Source: Usnea hakonensis
Taxonomy: Eukaryota > Ascomycota > Lecanoromycetes > Lecanorales > Parmeliaceae
Reading direction: 5' to 3'
Assembly (NCBI GenBank): GCA_013423325.1
Contig: BLJB01000123.1
Span: 1-64,000, forward strand
Length of the DNA stretch: 64,000 nucleotides
Shown: positions 1 to 10,400 of the stretch, piece after piece
Layout of the letters: every line of letters starts with the position of its first letter
How positions within the stretch are numbered: the stretch's first letter is position 1
The notes under the pieces: model-generated
What the model was told of the DNA's origin: nothing
Seen by the model: only the letters and a program-made list of their open reading frames with translations
The model's database searches: none
Position numbers and translations under genes: made by a program

Positions 1-98
1 CACGAGAGTGAGCTGAGCCTCTAAGAGACCAAATGAATGCAGCCACAAGAGCTGAGAATGCAGCCACAAGAGTGAGCTGAGCCTCTAAGAGACCGAAT
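1..98. repeat. Imperfect tandem direct repeat, period 64 bp
   Basis: Bases 1-34 recur at 65-98 with only a few changes. A second short piece (GCAGCCACAAGAG) occurs at about 38-50 and again at 60-72. The array runs off the left edge of the window, so its full size is unknown. No coding potential is seen. Confidence 0.75.
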
Positions 99-793
99 AT
101 AGCCACGACAGCCAGATTGTCGCTTTGAAGCGTTGTCTAAACTCTCGACGGCCAAAGTGGGTTACGGGCAGAGACTAGTCTCAACGTCGTCAGTATATCT
201 CAGATATGTATTTGTATAATAGTTTTATAGTGAGCGACTTATGCTATTACCGACTTCCCCTACCCGTATTTGATTGAAAGAAAGTAGGCAGAGATAGTTA
301 TTGTTATCCCTAGAAGTATCTTAGTATATAGATATACCTGTAGATTGGAGATGACTTACGCATTGTAGTCGGTAAAAAGCAGACCATTGCTAAGAAAGCG
401 GGCCTTAGACACCTTTGCCTCAGCACTTGAGAAAGACGCAAAAGACGCAGGTATAGATCCGAAACGAAGGGAAAAAAATTTGGTGTTTCGTTACTGCTTT
501 TTGCAAATTAACCGAGTTTTCACCGGTAGCGAAACCAGGATTACGTCATTCTTCATTTGACAGCCGTAAGCTCGGCAGCTAATAAATAATGCTCTTCATC
601 TTTACCGCTCTACTACTCTACTCTAACCCTTTCCATCTACCCTATCTAAGACGACACGTAATGATCCTTTAATAAAACGAAATTCATTTCAACACTTGGT
701 CAGCTGTCTACAATTCCTGTCTTGAACCCGAGCACATATCAATTACGCTACTGACCTTACCTTACTATTCTTGAACCCACGTCACCCACAACA
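99..793. other. Gene-free left edge and upstream region of the aldo-keto reductase
   Basis: No convincing open frame or RNA gene is seen. The stretch from about 180 to 380 is AT-rich, and a short inverted pair (ATTACCGACT near 248, AGTCGGTAA near 368) is present. The last ~100 bases are pyrimidine-rich, as in fungal 5' leaders, and lead into the ATG at 794. Confidence 0.5.
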
Positions 794-1900
794 ATGCCCG
801 AGATTGCTGGACACAGGATTGGTCCCATCGGCTATGGCCTGATGGGTATGTCTATACCCTGCCTGAATCACGGAAGCCGTCTACTGATTGTCCCCACTAG
901 GTCTGACATTTCGCTCTGGGGGCGTGTCTGATGAGCAAGCTCTCGCCGCCATGCGTACTGCCATCGAGGCGGGCTCCAATTGCTGGAACGGTGGCGAGTT
1001 CTACGGCCCGCCCGAGAACAACTCCCTCAACCTGCTCAGAAAATACTACGACAAGTATCCCGAGGACGCCGACAAAGTCGTTCTCAACATCAAAGGCGGT
1101 TTGCGTCCTGGTATGAAGCCTGACGGAAGCCCTGAATTCTTAAGGGAGAGCATCAGCAAGTGTTTGGAGACCCTGGGCCCCAAGGGCAAGATAGACATGT
1201 ATGAGTGTGCTCGTCGCGATCCAAACACACCACTCGAGCAGACCTTGACAGCTCTCGCTGATCTTGTAAAAGAGGGTAAGATTGGTGGTGTAGCGCTCAG
1301 TGAAGTCAGTGCGAAAACAATTCGTGAAGCGGCCAAAATTACGTCAATCGTAGCTGTTGAGGTGGAGCTGAGCCTTTGGTCTACCGAACCACTAACTAAT
1401 GGGATCGCGGCGGCATGTGCTGAGTTGAATATACCCATCATTGCGTAAGTGATAGCCATTCCATCCCCAAACCTCAGGAGCGATTGCTGATCTAGGATAT
1501 GAACAGCTACTCTCCTATAGCTAAGGGCATGCTCACAGGCCAGATCAAATCTTACGACGATATCCCAGAAAAAGACATGCGAAGGAACCTTCCGCGCTTC
1601 CAACCTGAAAACTTCGACGTGAATCTGAAGTTAGTGAAGGAGCTCGAAACCATTGCACTCCGGAAATCCTGCACCTCTGCTCAACTCGCTCTCGGCTGGC
1701 TAGTCACGCTTTCAAGGAAACCCGGTCTACCCACAATTATCCCAATACCCGGTGCTACCAACGTCGACCGCGTCAAGGAAAATTCTACGGTAATTGAGCT
1801 ATCAGCTGAGGAGATGAGGGAAATCGAGGATATTCTTGGCAGAACCGAGATCGTAGGGGACCGGTACAATTCTCATGGGATGAAAATGGTGAATGGTTAG
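794..1900 (+). CDS. Aldo-keto reductase, pyridoxal reductase type (AKR8-like)
   Basis: Spliced model: 794-845, 901-1444, 1507-1900, 329 aa. The first exon encodes MPEIAGHRIGPIGYGLMG. The second intron must end at 1506, because only that acceptor gives the family-typical AYSPIAKGML. The product is expected to be a cytosolic NADPH-dependent reductase. Visible family marks are the active-site Tyr in WNGGEFYG, the Lys in LNIKGG, the MYECARRDP segment typical of pyridoxal (pyridoxine 4-dehydrogenase) reductases, and the C-terminal cofactor region with IPIPGATNVDRV. Established for the family: reduction of pyridoxal to pyridoxine. It lies 1.2 kb upstream of the OMT on the same strand, so it may be a cluster-edge gene or an unrelated vitamin B6 gene. 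Length is normal, with no frame damage. Family is confident; substrate is not. Confidence 0.88.
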
Positions 1901-3124
1901 AGGATTATTGCAGTGTCAATGCAATCTTTCGCCAAGTTTCCACACCACCCGAAAGAAGGCAATTTTGACCGTAGCACGTTCATCTCAATGCAGCATAGAT
2001 ACCTCAATCCAAGAATCATCTGATTGTCACAAGCTCTGACAGGTTGCCCAATTATACAATAATCGAAAAGGGTAGGCACAAAACCGTCCTGTGGCTTTTC
2101 AGATCATTCGCATTTGACGCAAAGCACAAGTGAAGACCGATGGCCGAAGTCAATCATTCCCCATTAATTTCCAGAAGTGGAGAGTGAATGCTGGGTCGCT
2201 TGAATCCGATAGGAGGGTGGATAGAGAATTGGATTGGTTTGAGGATATAGAGTCGTTCGGATTCGGACCTCGGGCATCTTGCGTCGTGCTGCATCGGGCG
2301 TCGGAGGAATGAATAAAACCCGGACAGTCCCCTGCATCGGTGGGTTGGCGTAGTATGAATGATCGGGGGCGACAAACATTGCACTTACTTTGTGTTAGTC
2401 GGTTCACCGTGGCTGAATGAGGATAAGGATCAAGGCTCCATGTCTGATCTTTTATCATTTTTGAAGGGCCATTGTTGGTAAAGGAGGCATAGTAAGGCCG
2501 AGTTGATGAGCCCTATAAAGTAAGGTACCTACCGGTTTGATTGGTGGATTATGTACTATATCTCTATGAGCCTCTGTGTTCAATATGGACAACTTGTAGA
2601 CGTGGGATGAAATTATGCTAGAAAACAGTAATCCACTAGTGGAGAAAAATACGATAAATACATTCATAGAGGTCGTATTCCTGGTAATATTTATTACACT
2701 TGCGCAAATTCGACCCAGAGTCAAAACCTCTTTCAGGGAAAGTACGATGAAGTTGCCTAGGCCATACCATACTAGAGTAGTATAAGCTCTATATAGGAAG
2801 ACTTCAGACGAGTTTTGAGATGGACTTTTCGTGTGTAAATTAGTATCTTGTTCGCCAAACCAAAACCGGTAACCGGTATGTATCTTACGACTCTATTTCC
2901 TTGCACAAGTCCACGGAATTAGCCAACAATGCAGCAATTGCAACTGCAAAATTGGGCACTCGTCTTCGTGATGACGCATGTCATTTTCTGCTCGTCCAGG
3001 AGCCTTGCGAGTACTTGCTTCGCAACATACTCGTCGGAGTGCGAGCATTCGCGGCTTGCCTAATGTATCAAGCCCGTCTTGACCATTTCATCTCCTCTCT
3101 GTTTGCAATCCAAACAAATCAATC
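1901..3124. other. Intergenic region between aldo-keto reductase and O-methyltransferase
   Basis: About 1.2 kb with no gene I can support. Small open frames exist (for example 2150-2458 on the minus strand), but they overlap one another in several frames and show no recognisable domain. The promoter of the O-methyltransferase must lie in the right half. Confidence 0.5.
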
Positions 3125-4599
3125 ATGGGTTCAATCTCACCGCCGACGACGAATATAGAGAGTCTGGGTCACCGGATCCAGACTCTCACAGCTGAGGTAC
3201 AGCGCGCTCGTAACAACAACAGCGAGGATCTCGAAGCCCAGGACCAGCTTGGCGACGCTCTTGACGACCTGAGAGCAGAGATTGTTGAGCCAAAAGTATG
3301 GCCCGCCGCTTTCTTCGCATTCCCTGAGTTTGCGGCGATGCAAGTAGCCTACCAACGTGACATCTTCCGAACTGTCCCCTTGAAGACGGGTGCCTCAGTC
3401 CACGCTCGAGATCTCGCTGCGTTGGTGGAAATGGACGAAGATTTACTCCTCCGCATTATGCGTTGCCTGGCCACGATCAAATTGTTCGTGGAAGTTGATG
3501 AGAAAGTCTTTGCACATACGCCATTATCTGCCGCCCAGGCAGACGAATACCATGCAATTCGTGTAGGCTATATGTTTGGGAATCTCTTCCAGGCATCCTC
3601 GAGCCTTGGAGACGCCATTGAGACGAAAAAGGCAAGTGCATGGGAAGCCCGGTTCGGCATGCCCATGCATGAGTATCTCGAAAAGACCTCAATTCCAGAC
3701 CAGGATCGTAGGGCGAAAGCCATGTCTGTCCTCTACACAGCGGAGAGGGAAGAAGTCGCGACGCTGTTTCCGTGGCAAGACTTCCACAAGGTCGTGGATA
3801 TCGGTGGCGGCGCTGGAGACCTTGTGGCGACATTAGCTCAGGTAAGTCGCTCTGCATCGACGACGCTAGTAGATTTGTAAGACTGACCTCTATCCAGCAC
3901 CATTCCCACCTCCAAACAGTGGATCAGGATCGTCCCGGCGTGATCGCCAATGCCCTTGACCAAATCTCCAAAATGCCTCCGAAGGAAGCAGCCGCGTATT
4001 CGCGCGTCGAATTTGAAGCGTACGATCACTTTACGCCCCAGCCCCGTACCGATGCTGACGCCTTCATACTACGCCGCTGCCTGCACAACAATTCGGACTC
4101 GGACTGCATCCAGATCTTGAAAGCCGTAGTGCCTGGGCTCGCCAACAGCGGCCCCGACACTCGATTATTGATTTACGAGAAGCTGATGCCCGAGTGGAAT
4201 GCTTCGAGCGTGAGGCACAAGTCGAAGTGGGCGCGAAGAGAGGATATTTTTATGATGATCACTGTGGGAGGCAAGGAAAGGAGCTTGAAGGAATTTGAGG
4301 GGCTGATCAAGGCTGCTGATGAACGGTTTGAGGTTTGTATACCGTTTCCTGTTCACAGTCAATGCCCGATGCTAATCAGAATCACGGAACAGCTCGATCG
4401 AGTGTACTACGGGAGGAAAGACTCCGCTGTCGTGTCGGTCAAGCTTGTTCAGCAGGATCTTGGCTCAGCCCAAGTCGCAGATACATCCCTCAGCAATGGT
4501 CTAGATCAAGATAGCGTTGATCCAGCAGGGGTCACAGGCAACCATGCAGGTGTTGTCGAAGAACTCAAGGATGCTCACACTACCATCTTGGCTTCGTGA
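3125..4599 (+). CDS. SAM-dependent O-methyltransferase (Methyltransf_2 type)
   Basis: Spliced model: 3125-3841, 3898-4332, 4393-4599, 452 aa. The second intron (60 nt) is a multiple of three and open through, so it could be read as coding. Removing it joins RFE to LDRVYYGRKDSAVVSVKL, the normal C-terminal strand of the family. The N-terminal ~110 residues look like the winged-helix dimerisation part. The SAM-binding motif VVDIGGGAGD is at about 223-232. The likely catalytic His is His302 in RRCLHNNSDSDC, the usual position in plant-like and fungal OMTs. Enzymes of this class methylate phenolic hydroxyls, or in depside clusters a carboxyl. It is two genes from the PKS, separated by the convergent P450, so it is a likely tailoring enzyme. 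The tail after about residue 415 is low in similarity to anything I know. Confidence 0.85.
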
Positions 4600-4919
4600 A
4601 GGTAGTATTGCACTCGAGGACTCCCCCAAAATAGAAATCAGTAGCATACTTAATGTTGTGAAAACCGCGGACATATAAAAAGCGTCCGTGATCCTGTTCA
4701 AATGGTTCAATTTATTGACATCGAGAATTTGCGCCTTTCAATGACAGTCTCCTTATCTGCAGGCTCAAATTTTCGCCAATTAATCAATCCGAGAGTTGGC
4801 CACGACAATCCCACCCTTGCGAATCCCAAACATCTGGTCCATCGAAGCAGGAGACAGCCGCGTTGCTAATTCATTACTCAATCGTCCCCGGACCTACCCC
4901 ACTCACTTCTCCCACCCTC
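4600..4919. other. Convergent 3' intergenic region
   Basis: Short spacer between the 3' ends of the O-methyltransferase (+) and the first P450 (-). No gene or terminator-like structure is recognised. Confidence 0.5.
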
Positions 4920-6685
4920 TCAAGATCTCTCCTTCAACTTCGCCATCAGAGCTTTCGGCTCGAAGACGAGATAAGCCTTTTGATCCATCCACTCCGTATC
5001 ATTCGGATTGGCCATTTCAATGTCGAAATTGAAGACCATCTTGGCAAGGATGAGTCGTGCCTCTGCCAAGAAAACCCTGAAAAAGGTAAAGAAACAGCGC
5101 AGTCAGCGATACGGACCAGCCATCTGTAATTCGTCCGAGATGCGAAAAGGGAGTACTTACTTGCCACCCATACAGTTCCGTGGCCCGGTGGAAAAAGGGA
5201 AGAAAGCCTGCTTGTCGTCTTTCAAGAACCGCGAGTCGAACAGGTCGTGCGTCTCCGGCAGGAAACGCTCCGGGTGGAAGACGCGGGGCTCGACCCAGTT
5301 GGCCGGGTGGTTTTGCACGTTCTGAAGATTGAGCCCGATAATAGACTAAGGGTAGAAGAAAGGTCAAAAAAGTGGGCTCTCATACGATTGTGAACGCAGA
5401 AAGATTTCAAAACAGACGTAGAGGAAGCTGGCACTAACGTTTCCTGGAATAAACTGTCCATCAATCATTTGACCTGGGGGTGGCACGATTCTAGGGAGAT
5501 TGATTGGAGTGGGGTGGTGGATCCTCAGAGTTTCGTTGATGACTGCCATCAGATATGGCAAGTTCTGTGTGGATGCGACGCAGATGTCTTTGTCGGATTC
5601 GAAGTTGGAGCGAATTTCATGCGTAAGCGCCTTCAAGGTATGTGGGTATCTTGAAAGAAGGTAGGTGGCAGTGGCGAGGGCCACTGTCGGAAGTTGGCAT
5701 CCAGCGATAACGACAGCCAAGCCGTTTGTATTCAATTCTTTCCTCGTGATGCCTTTTTCCTTATCCTCGTTGACATTGCCAACCACAGGTGTTACGAAAT
5801 CTGATCTCTCTGAACCTAGGTCGCCCATTCCCAGACGCTCCGTAATCATGTTCGTGCTAATTTCCCAGTTGCGTGCTCTATGTGTTGCCGTTAGTCTCAA
5901 GAAAATCCATCCAAAGACCTTGTCGATCGGATGGAAACGACTCAAGCTGTTCCTGACAGAGCCAAACTTGGCGCCAAGGAAGAAGCCTAAAATCCACGAG
6001 TGCTCATTGTCATCTTCCAACCCATGAAATGAGTCACCGAAGGTGAGGTCGGCAATTATGTCAAGTGTGGCGTATCCATAGTATTTCGCCAAGTCAACTG
6101 TGCCCTCCGAGCTTTTCGCAACCTCTCTGCGGAGCCTCGTTGTCAAGAGGTTGCCGTATGACTCAATGATTGGGGCCTGCTCCCTTAACGCTTTGTCGGA
6201 AAAGGCATTTATAAATGTACGCCGCATACGGGTGTGCGTATGTCCTTCGGCGGTGAATAACGAATCGGCGCCATTCATTGGAGGTGTCGTACTGAACGGG
6301 TCTTTGATCAAAATGGGTTTGGAGGTATAGATATCCTTCCAGGCATTGGGAGATATAGTAGTGATTTCGTCTGGAGCAATGCGCACGATAGGGCCGTACT
6401 CAGCGTGAAGCTTGTCAAGCCACTTCCATATGTCTCCCCTGATAGTGGCTCCTACAAGAGGAAGTCGTGAAATGGCCGCTGACTTTGGTCCTGGGAATTT
6501 AGCCAAAGGATGAAAGTAGATATAGTAGAACGCGGTCGAGACATAGTACTGACAATCTGTGCTTAATGTACTGTAATGACTCGATCGTGCTCAATGCTTA
6601 CTAGAATCAAAAGCCCACTCCCAGCTGCAACTAACTGATTGAAATTGAGAGCCACTGGTGGCAACAACACGGCTGTAGTAGACAT
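4920..6685 (-). CDS. Cytochrome P450 monooxygenase (cluster P450 1)
   Basis: Minus-strand exons: 6602-6685, 5439-6548, 5161-5345, 4920-5076, 511 aa, all phases consistent. The short first exon starts MSTTAVLLPP and gives the N-terminal hydrophobic anchor. It joins to YYVSTAFYYIYFHPLAKFPGP, the usual proline-rich hinge, so the protein should sit in the ER membrane. The ExxR pair is Glu367/Arg370 (NETLR). PERF is in VFHPERFLP. The heme loop is FSTGPRNCMGG with axial Cys456. The I-helix reads AGCQLPT (310-316) where most P450s have AGxET/S, so the acid-alcohol pair is replaced. Its start faces the PKS start across 786 bp, consistent with shared control. Inferred role: oxidation of the polyketide, for example a ring methyl. 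Family certain; reaction inferred. Confidence 0.92.
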
Positions 6686-7471
6686 CTTGAAAGACTTGCG
6701 CCAATGTTTGGTTGATACACTCAATAAATTGAGTTGTAAAGCAAAAGAATACTGATATCGTCGGTTCTACGACACAAGAATTTTTGTAAGAAAGAAAGGG
6801 AACGGTCGAATTGAATAGAGTGACACCAAAACCTATGGGCACTCAGATCAGTAAGCAGGTCGTCTCAACATCATGCAGAGTGGAAGCAAAAACGTCACAG
6901 GCGTTGAAATGATGAAGGTCCTATGCCGAACGTGTAGCGCGAGCTTCTCCGACACAATTAAAAGTCCGAAGAGGAGCTAGGCGCTGTGGAGGCTGACTTC
7001 TCGAGTAATGAACCTTCGGAATGTTGATGATCAAACTTAACCCCATCGATTGCTATGACTCTCTGTTGGGAAAAAGTAGAGATAGTAGTGTAGACTGATA
7101 GATGTGGAAAATGCAGCGCTCAGAACAGTGAGAGGAATCGAAAGATGGTGCATCCCGAACTGCGCCAAAAGCGTACTCTAGACGTTCTAAAAGTCTCCGA
7201 ATTCCGATTTGTTCAGCCGCATTAGCAAGGACTTCCTAGTGGCTGGTACGCTTGGAGACCAAGGAAGTCAACGAACTGGGTACTGCAACTGATGAGTGTA
7301 CTGGCAAGTGTCCGATGGGGGTTGTAAAAGACGTTAAGACCAGGCAATATCATCTTGACCCGGACGAACTTGGCCTTAACCAGGCTTCCTTTTTCAAGTC
7401 TAGCACTACCTTTACAGGAAGCTCAACACGTTCGCGCTCTCGCAATGCCGGCAAGGTCCAGTAACAGCGAG
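6686..7471. promoter_or_regulatory. Divergent promoter region between P450 1 and the PKS
   Basis: A 786-bp spacer separates the two divergent start codons and has no supported gene. An open frame at 7252-7464 (+) lies in a different frame from the PKS and looks accidental. The geometry suggests joint regulation. I could not find a clear TCG(N5)CGA site of the AflR type. One imperfect candidate is TCGT-N7-ACGA at 6758-6772. Confidence 0.5.
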
Positions 7472-10400
7472 ATGGCTTCTGTGGCAATATTCTGTCCGCA
7501 AAGCAAAGCACCACAAGAGAGTTACCTCGATCAATTACACTCTTTTCTCTGCCAAAACAGATATCTCAAGCCCTTTTTACAGGACATTATTGACCTCCAA
7601 AATGTCTGGAGTACATTTGCCAGCGAAAGAGAAGACATTGCAGCTTTGGACCAAGGGCCTCGCTATATGCAGAATCTTTCTGAGTGGATCATTACAGGAA
7701 AGTCAGCAGCCATCGCCAATTCCATGTCTGGGATCATATCTCTGCCCTTGCTGGTCATCATACAAATAGGCCAATACTTTCAGTACCTCGACCTTCATGG
7801 AGTTAGGCATGCAGATTATCTAGCCCAACTTCGGAAAGGCGGCGGCGTGCAAGGGTATTGTGGTGGCTTACCACCAGCTATAGCAATTGCTTGCTCCAAA
7901 GACGAAGAAGAAGTTGTCAAGAACGCTGCGATAACCATGCGACTCGCACTCGGTATTGGAGCTTACGGTGAACTTGGAGACGATCCAAAAACTCCAGGCG
8001 CAACGACCATTGTCATTCGGCTAAAAAGAGTGGGACAAGGTGAAGACATTGTCAACCGGTTCCCTGGCGTGAGTTTTTTCATCTTGCATTTCCAAATATA
8101 GAGTCATATCTAACTTCCGGTAGTCGCACATATCCGCTATCACAGACCCAAAAACGATTAGTATGGTGGGATCCGTACCAGTACTTGCCAAGGTCCAGGC
8201 CTACGCCAGAGAGCAAGGTCTACTGGTCCAGGAGATGCATATTCGGGGCAAGGTGCACAATCCTGAGAACGTAGATCTTGCGGAGGAACTTTGCAATCTC
8301 TGTGACAGGAATCCTGAAACTCTTCAGCTCCCAGACGCGCGCAGTTTGCAAGCGCCGGTCAGGTCCAATAAGAACGGCGAGTCGATCAGGAAAGGCTCCC
8401 TTACTCACGAAGTGGTCAAGACTATTCTCGCGTCCCGCTGTGAGTGGTATACACTCCTAACAGAATTGGCGAAAGATCTTGATTTGACCGGACGTCGATC
8501 TCACCTTTTCGCAACATTCGGCATCGGCGACTGCGTTCCCTTGTCACCATTCCACAAACTTCAGCTGCAGATCACAAAGCTTGATGTACTCTCCTTTATA
8601 AGTGAGCATGTTTCTTCAGCCAGGGGACCAAGCCTGGAAGATCAATATGCGTTCCCAAAGGATGCGGTCGCTATCATTGGAGCTTCATGCCGCCTACCTG
8701 GAGCCAATAGTCTTGACGAACTGTGGAGCCTCATGTCCGAAGGGACTTCACGGCACGTTGAGGTACCCACGAACAGATTTGATATACATGGTAGCTTTCG
8801 AGCGTCGCAAGACTGGAAATTTGCCGGAAAAAGGAAGTTTTACGGTAATTTTGTTGACAGGGTTGAGGGTTTCGATCACGCCTTCTTTGGTACCAACCCC
8901 AAAGAGGCAATAAACATGGATCCTCAGCAACGAATTCTCCTCGAAACGGCCTACCAGGCAATGGAATCCAGTGGTTACTTACACTCGCATCAGCGTGAGG
9001 CGGGGGATCCTGTTGGATGTTTCATCGGAGCCAGCTTCGTCGAATATCTGGACAACACCAATGCCAATCCTCCAAGTGCCTACACCTCCACCGGAACAAT
9101 CAGAGCTTTTCTGTGTGGCAAGCTGAGTTACTATTTTGGATGGAGCGGACCTGCTGAAGTTCTCGACACCGCTTGCTCGTCGTCATTGGTTGCGATCAAT
9201 CGAGCCTGTAAGGCGGTGCAGACTGGTGAATGCACACTTGCTTTGACAGGTGGAGTAAATCTAATAACTGGGATCAACAATTACTTGGATCTAGGCAAAG
9301 CCGGCTTCTTGAGTCCCACGGGCCAATGCAAACCTTTTGATCAGTCAGCAGATGGGTATTGTCGATCCGAAGGAGCAGGATTAGTGGTCTTAAAAATGCT
9401 AAATCAAGCTGTAATTGATAGAGACCAAATCCTTGGTGTCATTCCAGGCGTGGCAACCAACCAGGGGGGGTTATCGTCTGCCCTCACTGTCCCCTCTTCA
9501 CCCGCGCAAATAAAGCTCTACAAAACGATTCTACGGCAAGCTGAGATGAAGCCAGATCACGTTTCATATGTCGAGGCTCACGGGACCGGTACCCAGGCCG
9601 GTGATCCGCTCGAAGTGGCCAGTGTTCGTGAAGTCTTTGGGGGCGCCGACAGAAGCAGCTTGCTGCACCTCGGCTCTCTAAAAGGGAACATGGGTCATTG
9701 TGAGACCGCAGCTGGTGTTGCTAGCCTACTCAAAATTCTTGCTATGATCAAAGAACGTCGCATCCCACCTCAGGCCAGCCATAGCAGCCTTAATCCAAAA
9801 ATTCCAGCGTTAGGACCAGACAAGATGTGCATAGACTCAAAAGCGGAACGCTGGGAGGTACCTCTACGGGCGGCATGCGTGAATAGCTATGGAGCTGCAG
9901 GAAGTAATGCGGCACTGCTGTGTTGCGAGGGTCCTCGTCGGTACGTAGAGGCGGGAACGGATGCCATTGATATCGAGCAGCTTGGTTCGACGTATCCAAT
10001 CATCGTGAGTGCGGCATCCAAGGAAAGCTTGCATGCATACGCTCAGAGTCTCCAAATGTACCTCCAACGTACTGTGCCCAAACCGAGTCTTGGAGACTTG
10101 GCTTTTACTTTGAGCGAGCGACGGAAGCGTCACCGTTATCGCTTTATTACGACGGCCTCAGACATTGCTAGTCTGACGCAGTCGCTAGGATCTGATGCTC
10201 ACACCTCATTTGAAGCCCCTCAGAAGGCAAGACCCGTGGTTGTGGCGTTTGGGGGTCAGAGCAAGCGGACCGTTGGGTTAGAGGAGAGCCTGTACCAATG
10301 TCATCCACCCCTTCGACGGTACATTGATAGCTGCAATGACGTTCTCATAGGACTTGGGTTTTCCAGCATTCTGCCGAGCATTTTTCAAAGCGAACCCATT

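Noticed and set aside
6758..6772. TCGT-N7-ACGA inverted word in the PKS promoter
   Set aside because: Half-sites are only four bases and spacing does not match the AflR consensus; not called as an operator.
7252..7464. 70-residue open frame just before the PKS
   Set aside because: Different frame from the SAT exon, no domain, and it overlaps the better PKS start; treated as chance.
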